64,000 nt of DNA, from assembly GCA_035048815.1 (NCBI GenBank), contig JAUCBN010000043.1, positions 2,383,501 through 2,447,500 on the forward strand, given 5' to 3'. How positions within the stretch are numbered: the stretch's first letter is position 1; every line of letters starts with the position of its first letter. The stretch is from Abelmoschus esculentus. Lineage: Eukaryota; Streptophyta; Magnoliopsida; Malvales; Malvaceae. Under the pieces are notes generated by a model. That model ran no database searches and was not told the origin of the DNA. It saw nothing but the letters and a program-made list of their open reading frames with translations. This document shows positions 49,813 to 60,925 of this stretch, in pieces. The translations under genes were made by a program, and so were the position numbers.

Positions 49813-51465
49813 ATGACCGAAATGAAAACACCGATGTTTTTTAGGGAGAAATCGGGTTATTTCTTATCACTTATTTTCGTCGTTTCTCTCTTTTTATTGT
49901 TGTCGTTGTCGTCGTCTTTCGTTCATGCCCTTTCCGACTCCGAGGTCGCATTCATAACTCGTCAGCTCTTGAATCTCGAAGAGAATGATGATTTGCCTGA
50001 TGATTATGAATCTCAAGTGAAGGTTAATTTTACGTTTGAGAATTCCGGGCTCAAACGTGCTTACATTGCATTTCAAGCATGGAAAAGTGCTATGTACTCG
50101 GACCCTTTTAACACCACGCAGAACTGGAAAGGTCCAAAGGTGTGTGACTACGAAGGGGTTTTCTGTGCACCATCACTCAAAGATCCCAACTTGACGGTCG
50201 TCGCCGGCATCGATATTAACCATGCCGACATTGCCGGATATCTGCCTGTCGAGATGGGGCTATTGACCGATTTGGCACTGTTTCATATAAACACGAATCG
50301 ATTTTGTGGGATCATTCCCAAGAGTTTCTCCAAGCTTAGTCTGCTTTATGAATTGGATGTTAGCAACAATCGTTTCGTTGGTCCGTTCCCGAAAGTTGTT
50401 ATATCATTGACCTCGCTCAAGTTCCTTGATTTAAGGTATAATAATTTCGAAGGCGAATTGCCTTTGGAATTGTTCGAAAAGGACTTGGATGCATTGTTCT
50501 TGAACAACAATCGGTTCGAGTCCAACATTCCGGAGACTTTAGGCTCTTCTCCGGCCTCCGTCATCGTCGTTGCCAACAATAAGCTTTCGGGTTGTATTCC
50601 GAACAGCATCGGCAAGATGTGCAACACATTGAACGAGATTGTGTTCCAAAACAACAATCTCATGGGCTGCTTGCCGATCGAGATTGGAAATCTTGGGAAT
50701 GTAACGGTTTTGGACCTCGCTTCAAACAGTTTCAACGGTGTTTTGGCGAAGACATTTAAAGGGTTAGGCAAAGTTGAAGAACTTGATGTTGCGTATAACA
50801 TGTTGGCCGGTTACGTGTCGGACGACGTCTGCCGGTTGCCGAGCTTAAAGAACTTTAGGTTTTCTTTCAACTACTTCAATGGCGAGGCTAAATCTTGTCT
50901 ACCATCTAAGGGGAAGGACATCGATTTCGACGATGCTGGCAATTGTATACCCGATAGGCCTGAACAGAAGTCAGCTGAAAAATGTCAACATGTGGTAAGT
51001 CGACCGGTCGAATGCAGTAAGTCGAAATGTGGTGGCGGTGGCGGTGGTGGTCAATCACCGCCGAAGCCGCAACCCCCTAAACCGAAACCAACTCCTACGC
51101 CTACGCCTAAACCAACAGATGATGATGATGACTCTTATGACCAATCACCTGTTAACAGGCAGCGGCCTCCAGTTCCACCTCCACAATCACCCCCACCGGT
51201 TGTTAAACCTCCCGTCCACTCCCCTCCTCCGCCAGTCAAATCTCCCCCACCTCCAGTTCATTCACCACCACCACCGCCAGTTCACTCTCCACCACCTCCA
51301 GTCCACTCCCCACCACCCCCAGTAGTCCACCATCCACCCCCTCCTCCAGTGCATTCTCCTCCCCCACCAGTGGTGCATTCTCCGCCACCTAAGGAAGTCC
51401 CTCTACCAGCTACTATCGGTTTCCAATACAAATCCCCACCTCCACCAATCTTCCCTGGATACTAA
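49813..51465 (+). CDS. Leucine-rich repeat extensin (LRX3/4/5-type)
   Basis: Cell-wall protein that binds RALF peptides through its LRR and anchors to the wall through its extensin tail. The 550-residue gene is intronless. The ATG at 49813 is the first in frame. A hydrophobic signal peptide (SLIFVVSLFLLLSLSSSFVHA) is followed by an N-terminal cap (RAYIAFQAWKSAMYSDPFNT, CDYEGVFC), about ten LRRs with L-N-N-N-F/L repeats, and a Cys-rich hinge (CQHVVSRPVECSKSKCG). The C-terminal domain has a Gly run, a PKPTPTPTPKP stretch and many VHSPPPP repeats, and ends FQYKSPPPPIFPGY. Most extensin repeats carry His where classic ones carry Tyr, so there is little Tyr for cross-linking apart from the tail. 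The vegetative LRX3-5 clade is likely, but I cannot fix the orthologue. Confidence 0.92.
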   Translation: MTEMKTPMFFREKSGYFLSLIFVVSLFLLLSLSSSFVHALSDSEVAFITRQLLNLEENDDLPDDYESQVKVNFTFENSGLKRAYIAFQAWKSAMYSDPFNTTQNWKGPKVCDYEGVFCAPSLKDPNLTVVAGIDINHADIAGYLPVEMGLLTDLALFHINTNRFCGIIPKSFSKLSLLYELDVSNNRFVGPFPKVVISLTSLKFLDLRYNNFEGELPLELFEKDLDALFLNNNRFESNIPETLGSSPASVIVVANNKLSGCIPNSIGKMCNTLNEIVFQNNNLMGCLPIEIGNLGNVTVLDLASNSFNGVLAKTFKGLGKVEELDVAYNMLAGYVSDDVCRLPSLKNFRFSFNYFNGEAKSCLPSKGKDIDFDDAGNCIPDRPEQKSAEKCQHVVSRPVECSKSKCGGGGGGGQSPPKPQPPKPKPTPTPTPKPTDDDDDSYDQSPVNRQRPPVPPPQSPPPVVKPPVHSPPPPVKSPPPPVHSPPPPPVHSPPPPVHSPPPPVVHHPPPPPVHSPPPPVVHSPPPKEVPLPATIGFQYKSPPPPIFPGY

Positions 51466-52095
51466 TGGAACATAATATTCTGGTTCTGTTTTTTTAACCC
51501 TTTTTAGTACAACATAACATACCATAACCATAACCATTCTTTAGTTTCTAGCTTGTAATTATTCCAGAAAGAGAATGATTATAATTCTCTTCAGGCAGTA
51601 CTCATTTGCAATATGCATATCTGCAAAGATTAAATTTTAGAAAATTATAAAATATGAATATTCAATTGGAAATTTTCAAATATGAACTTTTTTTAAATTA
51701 TAAGTAATATTATTAGAGCACTTTCATCTTTTTCATATTTTTATAAAATAAATAGACAACTAAAATTAAGGGTATTCAAATTTTGGTTTTAATTAAATTA
51801 TTCAATCAAATTAAAGTTTTTATTAATCGGTCGATTATTTTTAAATTTATTGATTAATAATTAATAATTTTTTAAATGTTTATTATCGATTAATTAGATT
51901 CAGAATCAATTAATTAATTAAATTAACAAAAAAAATATTTATTATATATTTTATATTATATTATATTTATTTTTATCACTAAACTTTTAAAAATTATAAA
52001 ATAATTATTATATTTTCAATATATTATAAAATATTTATTTAATTTTATTAAACTAGCACAAAATAATCATTAAATGCGGAAGCAAACCTATACAC
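51466..52095. other. LRX 3' UTR and AT-rich spacer
   Basis: 3' UTR to about 51620, then AT-rich DNA with TTAATTAATT runs near 51900. No gene is seen. Confidence 0.6.
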
Positions 52096-52849
52096 TAGGG
52101 GTGAGCGTTCAAGCGAGTCGATTCGAGTCAAAAAATTTTGAGTTATTCGAGTTGAGTCATCATATTTTACAATTTGAACTTTTTTTAAAAAAATTTCGAT
52201 TCGAGTCGATTTGATTTTTCGATTTTATGTATAAATTTTAATTATATTATTTATAATACTATAATATAGTTTGATTATAATTTAAACGATTTTCTCTTTA
52301 TATTTACATATATATTTCTTCATATTATTTTTTACATGTGTAAAAAAATATTTTAAATTATTATTATCATCAATCAAATATCTTACGTATGAATATGTTA
52401 TTTTATTATATTACAATCTTTATTAATAACTTCCTTCTTATCTAGGTAAGACTAAAACTAGACAAAAAATAGTGAAATTAAGTACAAAAATTAAAAAACA
52501 AATAGCATAATATAAAATATACAAATAAAAATTATATTAAATAAATTAAAAATTAATCTAGAACATGACCGGATTATAAAAAAAAATTAAAATGTGAAAA
52601 AAGAAGAAGGGACTGAAAATAAAACTACATGTTCTAAATGTACAATTAACCTCTATAAGTACTAAAAATTTCGAGTTATTCGAATTATTCAATTTTCATT
52701 TTACAACTTGAACTTAATTTGAAATTTTTTCGAATCAATTCGAGTTTATACAATTTCGAGTCGAGTTAAAACGAGTTGAGTTTTTTCACCTCAATTCGAG
52801 TTAAAAAGTTCAATTTTTTTCGAGTCGAGTCGAGTTTTGCTCACCCCTA
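52096..52849. mobile_element. hAT-like MITE with 8-bp target-site duplication
   Basis: 754-bp element bounded by perfect 11-bp terminal inverted repeats TAGGGGTGAGC / GCTCACCCCTA. The 8-bp repeat CTATACAC flanks it exactly (52088-52095 and 52850-52857). TA-GGGGTG ends with 8-bp duplications are typical of hAT. The subterminal regions are rich in TCGAGTCGAGT. The interior is AT-rich and has no transposase ORF. Confidence 0.9.
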
Positions 52850-53204
52850 CTATACACTGCATATAAACTTAACGAGAGCCTGAACTTACAAACCTCAAAA
52901 CATCACAATGACGGGTATGAATTTAAGATTAAAATTGAATGTAAATATTTAAAAGTATTAGATAAATATTTAATATATATATTGGGGTAGGAGCCTCTAC
53001 GAATTTCCACACAGTTCTATCCCTAATTACGGTATCAATCCAAGTTGATTTTTATACGATAAAAATTAAATAAATGTAAATTATCCATATAAATAAAAAT
53101 AGTTGTTGATTTTTGTTGATGTCAATTTTCATTGACATCGAATAGGGTTGATGAAGGGTGCAAATCGTCTGTCCTCTTTCTATGCCTTCATTTATGCCCT
53201 CATT

Positions 53205-53340
53205 TTAATTAGAGGGTTTAGGGTCTAAGGTTCTAAGTTAGGGATTTTGGTTAGAGTTTAGGGAATTAGTAGTAGGGTGTATTTTTTAGGGTTTAGGATT
53301 TAGGATATAAAGAATAAGGTTTAGAGTTTAAAATTTAATT
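53205..53340. repeat. Degenerate TTTAGGG-like stretch
   Basis: Several imperfect AGGGTTTAGG or TTAGGG-type units occur in about 130 bp. They are too irregular to be a true interstitial telomere array. Confidence 0.4.
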
Positions 53341-53949
53341 TTTTAAGAAAATACAAAAAAGACATGAAAGGAGACACATAAAAGAGGCAGAAGATTTTTG
53401 AGGTTGAAAATAGATTATTTATTTTTTAGAAGATGAGTCGAGAAACACAAAAGATCATAATTGATTGTTAAATTAGACAATTCATTATTAGTTAATTTTA
53501 GATTAAGAGTCGTTGATAATATTAAATTAATAATCGAACAATGATTGACGATAATTAATAGTGATTCACCCATTTTGATACGGATAGAGAGCCATCAATT
53601 ATGATCTTTAGAAAGAAGTGAGGAACATAGGTAAAGAGTAGGTGTAATGGTCCTCGTAAAGAATAGAGGAAATGTCTCTTTATTTTCGATCTAAGAGATA
53701 TTTATATCTCTTTGACGCCATAGGTCAAGTGAATAAAGTGATAATCGATGAAATTTTGTCAGATTTAATGATGATTATTGATGGACTGACAAGTGATAAT
53801 TCAATTATCAAACTATAAGTTCGATCAAATTTAATTCTTATTTTATCGCTACACGATGATCGATTATAAAACCCTTCCTAGACTGATGAGTCCAGATGTA
53901 TAGGGACATTCAGTCTCTGCGATGCATAAAGTATATCGCAAGGCCGAGG

Positions 53950-54318
53950 CAGGGTCGGTTCAAAAATTTTGGAGACCCTGTGCAATTTATTAAAATATAG
54001 TCCTTAAAAAGTAATTGTTCATGACCTTTATTAGTTATAAAATTGTAGCCCTTAGAAGTAAATGTATTTTTAGGGCCTCTATGCGATCGTTTTTATTGCG
54101 TATGTCCAAAACTTCACTAGTTCTACTAAAGCAATAGTAATAGTAATAATTAATGAGTTTCTATAATCAATTATATTTAAGAAATAATTATAACGTTTTA
54201 ACAATTATAATTCATCTTTTTCTAATAACGTTTTTAAAATTTTTTAATAAATTTTAAAATTAACATTATCTAATGAATATAGTTTATCAAAATTTAGAGT
54301 CCCACTTTTTCGGGTACG
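53950..54318 (+). mobile_element. hAT-like non-autonomous element, copy B
   Basis: 369-bp interval that starts CAGGGTCGGTTC and is flanked by an exact 8-bp repeat GGCCGAGG (53942-53949 and 54319-54326). It is homologous to the reverse complement of about 5970-6304. The terminal inverted repeats are weak. The 8-bp duplication and CAGGG start fit hAT. Confidence 0.65.
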
Positions 54319-54326
54319 GGCCGAGG

Positions 54327-55661
54327 ATACTGGTCCTCCAAGGGTTTCGTCATCGGGGCTTGTGGGCATACCAATCTTAGTCCAACCCCATGGATTTGTA
54401 CATCTGTCTTCAGTGTGAACATCTCTCTCTCCCTTGAGTCAACAGACTACAAAATCCAAAGACACAACTGAACCAAACTCCAAAGCATTGACTTCACTTT
54501 TGACGGTTTGTAAAGGTTTAATTTTTAGGAGAAATTATATAAATAGTTAATTTTATTTATTATTATAATTTAATTTTAATTCTAAAAATAAATCTTTTTA
54601 TTTTATTTTTTATATTTTTTATCTTATTTTTATTTTCTTCTTCCATCCTCCATTTAAACCGATTTTTCTAATTTCTTTTGGTTTGTTAAAAAAATATGAT
54701 TCATTTCAATTAGGGATGAACAAAAAAATTCGATTATACGGTCTTGGAATAGGTCAAACCCTATAAATTTTTATTCAAAATTAATTTCGATGGAGTCAAG
54801 ACTGATTCTAAAATTTAAGTCTCGATTATAGTCGAGAGTAAGAGCGGATCTTGATTTTCTAGTTTCGATACTCAATGAGTACTTAATAAGACCGAGACTA
54901 ATATCAAGTACTTAATACTAATTTTATTACTCGTAATAAATAATATTTTTTTGTTTATTTATTCTTTTATATCAAACTTGATACTAGGAGTAGGACCTTA
55001 ATTTTTTTCTCTTATTAGTTCACTTCTTTTAGCTTTTAAAGATTTTTTTTTTGTCTCCCACTTGTCTCCTTTGTGTGATCCACGCGTTTTCTCTATCCCT
55101 TCACTCGTTTTCTTTCCTTTGAAAATAAAATAAAATAAAATGATTGGATTGATTGTTCCATGGGACATGGCTGAGTTTGACAACCAAACACATCATAAAA
55201 TCACCCCTTTAAATTAAAAGGAATAAAGTAATTAAAAGGTGACACAGGTTAATCATTAACGGAATACAATCAAGAAGGGTCATAAAATACTTTTTAAAAT
55301 AATTTAAAATAAAAAAAATGATAGTACCGTATTATTACTATACTATTAAAAAAAAAAACATGTACTAAAATAGGGTCAGTAAGATGAAAGTTTGGAATTG
55401 AATTTGTATCCCAATGTTGTCATGGTCAGAAATGGACACCACTTTCTCCATTGATTTATTGCAGCAAAAAGCCAATACTTTGTGCTTCCTAGCCGCCCAT
55501 CCATGGCGGTTTTCTTTGGAGTCTCTTCTTCACTTGACTGATGAAAAAGAAAGATACCCTTTAATGGAATTTTCATGTCCGGGTTAGGCTTTCCATTAAT
55601 CTAACAAAAATGTATGTACAGTCGCATGGACTGGTAGATGAATAGATACATGTATTGTTTT
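54327..55661. other. Spacer upstream of the ADR1-like 3' end
   Basis: AT-rich spacer with short poly-T and AAATAAAATAAAATA runs. It includes the probable 3' UTR of the NLR gene (55580-55661). No gene is recognised. Confidence 0.6.
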
Positions 55662-58516
55662 TCAACCAGTAAGCCAGTCCAGGCTATACCACTTCTCTGC
55701 AACTTGAACGTGTAGGTCCGGCACCATTTTTTCGAGATTTCGCCACTCACTGAATACTTCTTCGTCGCATATCACTCGGTGTAGTGACTTCAAGTTCGAT
55801 AATACAGACGGTGTTGGTAGGGTCGCAATCTGTAAACAGTCCCTCATGTCTATCTTTTCCAGGCTTGTTAACTTACCTATTTCCCTAGGTAGACATTTCA
55901 GGTTAACGCATTGTGAGATATCGAGGTAATTTAACCCGACTAGCTCGCCGATGCCGGGAGGGAGCATCTTGAGTTCAGGACATGCGTAGAGCCCAAGTAT
56001 CTGTAGTTTCTTCAGCATACCTAAATCAGCAGGCAATTCGTGTAAACGGTGGCAGTTGGTTATGCTCATACTTTGTAGTGAATTCACCTTACAAATGCTC
56101 AAGGGCAGCTTAATCAGATCATCACAATGGTCGATTACGAGCTCTGATAGACGAGGGAAGATCTGGGGCAGGTCGAGCACTGATGGATCAAGGCTGTTAC
56201 TAACTTTGCAGAGAACCATGGATAGTTTCCGCAAGTTCCTCAATGGAACGGTGGTGTTGGATAATTGAGGAACAGTCACTTTTTCAAGCCATAGGCTCCG
56301 CAAGTTTGCCAGAGTGAACACTGAAAAATTCTGAAGCACTGCTTCGGTTGCGCCGTGGTTTATAACGATCAGTGCCCTGAGTTTGGGCATATTATCTATG
56401 AAAGGAGGCAAGAAGTACTCGTCCGCAGAAAAATTCAGGATGAGTACTTCTGCCTTGGGGAACTCCATGTGGAACCAGTCCATTTCCCTCATTTCTCCTG
56501 TCAATTGATGAAAATTAAGCTTAATGAGCAATGACAGTGAAACAACAAATTATACCCCCTAAAAACATTACTAATAATGGATCGGAACAAGTGATCGTTA
56601 ATACCCGTATGAACCGAAACAATCTGAGCATTGAATGGCTGATCTGAGTTTTTTTCCCATTCTCTTGGAAGTTCGGCATCTCTTCTAGGCATAAGTAGCC
56701 GCTTCCGATCATTCACATCTCCTTGATTGCTTAGATGAATAGCAAGGTCTCTCAACACATCATGCTGAGTAACACTGATTTCATAGTAACTGCAGAATGC
56801 ATCTCCAGCCCTGCAGAATACAATTCCGAAAACAAAATTAGCAATCTTAAGTCTTCAATTAACTAATGCCACTCGAATCAAGTAACATATCTCAAGTATC
56901 AAGTAACTAAAGCCACTTTAATTAACATACCGAGCATCTTTGACCAGAGTGATTAGGTTCTTCTCAGAAAGCTCCATAAGAATGGCAAAAGCTTCTTCCT
57001 CATCAATATTATGGATTTCAACCCACATATTGACAATAACATCAACGGGGATTTTCTTATCTTCAGGAAATGATCCCAAATCCAAGAAACATTCCTTAGC
57101 CTTCTTCTTCAAACACTCGACACTAGTTTCCATTCGATCGAGCAATTTGTTTTCATGAGACTCGCAGATCGGTTCTCCTCGTGATAACCTTTTCCTTGCA
57201 TTTATCCAGTACATTTCAGGTTGGTCTTGCAAGGAAGCTCCAATCACTTTAAGTGCCAATGGAAGTCCTTTACATTCATTAACAATCTATCAAATCCAAA
57301 ATTTCACAAACATCAGCAAAGGTAAAAGACAATTTAACTATATCAACCACTAATCCTTTAAGTTCATGATTAGTTCATTACCTGCTTGACCAAAGTTGCA
57401 TTGCCGGTCGGAGGAATCGACTTTTGTCCGAAAGCAGAGTGACAAAACAGGGACATAGACTCATCTTCCCTCAACAACTCAACCTCATAAACTTCATTAA
57501 CAACCCTTTTCGGGAACTTACATCTTGAAATCACCAGTGTTTTATATGTCGGGACCTTGAAAATCAGTTCTTCGAGTACAGATTCCGACCAGACATCATC
57601 CAAAACAACCAGTTTTCGCGGTCCACATCCCCATTCAAACTGTGACTTCCCTTGAGGGACAAAAATGTTAGTGGTATGACTCATCTCCTCGCTTCCTGTA
57701 ATGAATCCCCATATATTTGTCCTCAATTGTTCCAGATCCGGTGATTGTGATACAGTTAGGAACAAAATTCTGTTGTTGAAATAACCTAAAAAAACAGATT
57801 TTGTTAGTTTTTAATTTCATAATAGGCCATTAACAAATGAAAAAGAAGAAGATGCTGGATCACTTACTTCGAACTTGATTATCTCTACTAATTTCTTTTG
57901 CTAAAGTTGTTTTCCCTGATCCTCCAATACCCCAAATCCCAACAACGCTCAAATCATCTCTTTCGATCAGCATCTTCTTCACCTTGTTTTTCCCTATTTC
58001 CAAACCAATTCCACCAAAAATCCCCAAATTAGAATCCTCTTCAGCTTCGATTCCCTGTCGACCCGAGGTTCCCGGTCCAGCGTTCATCGAATTAAGCCGC
58101 TCCTCCAACCGGTTGAACCGCTCCATCGTTTCGAACCTCATTTGGTGAATGTCGGCTAACAAGTGAGCCTGCATCGGACCCCTAATGAACCTTTCTACTT
58201 GTTTCTCTAACTTCTCCATCTTCCTTACCAGCTGGAGGTTCTTGTACACGTTCCATCGCCCGGAATCGAGGACGTTGTGGGCCAATTCGAGACCACCACG
58301 TAAGGTCTCGGAGAAATGATTTATTTGAGATTGACGGAAAGCAGGGAGTTCGACGCCGGAGTATTTCAGCTCTTCGATGATAGGAAGGAGTTCTTCGATG
58401 CGTGTAATGAGACTGTCCGCACTAGATTTGCAGAAACAGGATTTGCGTGAGATGTCGTATAACTGCTGGAGAAGCTCCGTTACGATTTCTCCGGCGAATA
58501 GTTCGTTAAACGCCAT
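55662..58516 (-). CDS. ADR1: RPW8-type helper NLR, ADR1 family
   Basis: ADR1-type helper NLRs relay immune signals from sensor receptors with EDS1-PAD4. Five exons (58516-57868, 57785-57382, 57286-56931, 56810-56605, 56497-55662) join in phase to 816 residues. The N-terminal RPW8-like CC region covers about residues 1-150. The NB-ARC domain has P-loop GIGGSGKTT (about 197-205), kinase-2 KLVVLDDVW (about 274-282) and GLPLAL (about 358), with QHD (485-487) in place of MHD, as is usual for ADR1. LRRs fill the rest, for example LPLSICKVNSLQSMSI and LPPGIGELVGLNYLDIS. The protein ends EKWYSLDWLTG. The five-exon structure and QHDVLRDLA phrase fit ADR1 rather than NRG1. No frameshift is seen, so it is probably functional. 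Confidence 0.93.
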
Positions 58517-59287
58517 CGCCGGTCCGTTTGTTTAATGGGCGGGCAGCCTTTTCGTCGTAGCGTGAGTAAAATGAGTTAAAGATCCTTAAATGGTGAGCGC
58601 AAGCTAAACAAAAATAAGAAAAAGAACTAAACTGGCACACTGCCTTAAAAAGTATGTAATTTATATTAGGATAAATTATAAATTTCATCCCTTAACTTTA
58701 TTTTTATTTTCACTTTAATCATTAAAATTTTAAATATTTAATTATATCACTGAAATTTGATATTATTTATATTTTGATCCTTCAACGTATACAAAAGAGT
58801 AACGTCACCTATATTATTTTTATATGAAAACCATGTGCTGACCACTTCATTTATTTGTCTCCCTTTATACTTGCCGCCATCCACTAGGTATTGTTTCCAA
58901 TAGTGTCACCAAAGGAAACAATATCATTCGTTTGAGAAGAAGTATTTGAATGAAGAGAAAACGGGTTGAGTGAAAAATTTTGTGATTTATTCTCTAACCA
59001 CGATGGCGGGTGATGTGGCAAATAAGATTTAGATTGGTTTGAAATAAAGAATACAAAATAAAAGAAAAAAATTATGATTTAGTAACTATTTATTCGATAC
59101 AAGATTTTGAGTGAAGACTCGATATAAAATTTTGAATATTAATATTCGATGTGAGATTTTCGAGTATGAATGTACATTCTTAGTGTTACGTGACATTGCA
59201 CTTCACATTTGATTGTGTGTTTTGATTTGCTTGTGATTTGAGATGTTGTTTTGTGAATAACACGTGTTCAAAAGATTATGGTAGCGT

Positions 59288-59456
59288 CAGGGACGAAATT
59301 AAGTGGGGTGGGGCAATCGCACTCACCCGAAGAATTTTTTTTCACTTTTATCCTTTTATTTAATTTTTAAAAAAATTGTTTTTTAATAAATTTGCCCTCT
59401 ATTTTTAAATATTTATGTTTTGTTTCTCTCAACTCTAAATCTTAACTTCGTCCTTG
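59288..59456. mobile_element. Decayed small element with CAGGGACGAA-type ends
   Basis: The left end CAGGGACGAAATTAAG and right end CTTAACTTCGTCCTTG are imperfect inverted repeats of 16 bp. No target-site duplication can be found. It looks like an old hAT-type MITE. Confidence 0.5.
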
Positions 59457-60380
59457 GATAGTTTATTTATCTTTTTTTATTGCTTGCACTAGCTTGCATG
59501 CTTATGATGAGATAAAAAATAATTAAATGAATGTATTTGATTGATTGTTTTCGTAAATAACGTATAACCTTAAAAACTTAAAATAAAATAAAAACGTTCT
59601 AGATTTTCTTTTCAATTTTTTTGGATAATCATTATTTATTTTTTTATGAAATTTTAAAATGAATGAAGCATAATTACATTTTAAAAAACTATAAACTCTA
59701 AGCTTTTGGGTGTTTCATGATTTTATTTCTATTATGCTATTTTTAGTATTTTTAACATTTATTATATGTAACAAAACTTGTATAGGCCACATGGTACTTA
59801 TAGTAGAAACCGTCAAAGGACTAATATAATATACCTAAATGATAATTTTCACAAACTACAAGGGCTATTTAGTTATTAATCCTTTAATGATTTATATAAA
59901 ACTGTTATGTCCGTACCAATATATATATATATTTTTTTCTTCGATGTAAACGACCAAGAATTATATTTTTAGTTAATTAATCTATTTATTCAAAATTTTA
60001 ATTAACTAAAATAAGTTTAATAATATTTTGAGTTATAGTGGAAACTTTTATAATTTGATTTTTTAAGAAAATCTTCAATTAAACAAACTAATTAATTATA
60101 AAATAAAATTAGATTCGTTAACGGGATTTTTTTCATCGTCGTGTGTAAAATTTTTATATTATATAAATTTATTAAAATATTTTTCTTAATATGAAGATTA
60201 TTAGATAAAAAATAGTTATCTATAAGTCAAAGCGTCGGGTATACAAAACTAGAAATTGAACAAGGGAGAAATCATAATTAATTGTGTTGAAGAGCTAGCA
60301 TTTATAGCCTTGGCTTGTGTTGACTATTTTTAATGCAAATTATAAAATATTAAAACATATGTTAATTAGGTAAAGTAGAC

Positions 60381-60733
60381 GTTTAAGCAAGCATAATCTC
60401 ATGTTATCTGAATCTAATAGACGATAGATTAGTCTAAATGACAAGTAGCTTAATATACCTTAATCAAGTATTAAGTTCGAAACTTTGTGTATGTAAGAAA
60501 TCTCTAGCGAGAAACTTAATCACTAAAGTCCTATATACAACACAGGTCGATCTGGATTAATCAAAACAAATCCTAAATCCAGTAGGATGATAAAAAAATA
60601 TATTCGATCAATTGTATTAGACTTTATCTAATCTAATATGTGATATTCCTAAATAGAATCTTTAGAAAACTGATTCAAACAGTCAAACTCGTATGCTTTA
60701 AGCAAAGCATAATCTCATGTTATTTGATTTTAT
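60381..60733. repeat. Pair of direct repeats around a 280-bp interval
   Basis: TTTAAGCAAGCATAATCTCA near 60382 recurs as TTTAAGCAAAGCATAATCTC near 60697, followed in both by ATGTTATYTGA. The interval between them has no coding signal. Confidence 0.6.
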
Positions 60734-60925
60734 ACCATAAAACTGGTATATGTTTGATTTCTTCAATCATACAGTCGACAGCATTACAGCAATGTCTCAG
60801 GTCCCAAAATATTATGGCTAAACTAACAGTAACTAAGCTGTCGATTCTTCCTTGTACACAGCACCTGGAACCTACTTTACAGCGATTCCGACATGTGATC
60901 GATGAACTTACAATGGAAAAAACAG

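Larger units (their letters stand above)
58517..60925. other. Spacer between the ADR1-like and thioredoxin-like genes
   Basis: NLR leader and promoter, then AT-rich DNA. It contains a decayed element at 59288-59456 and a roughly 38-bp direct repeat at 60381-60419 and 60696-60733. The 3' UTR of the thioredoxin-like gene covers the last 200 bases. No gene is seen. Confidence 0.6.

Noticed and set aside
53205..53340. Interstitial telomere array
   Set aside because: Units are too irregular and interrupted to be a telomeric repeat; probably AT-rich drift with chance TTTAGGG-like motifs.
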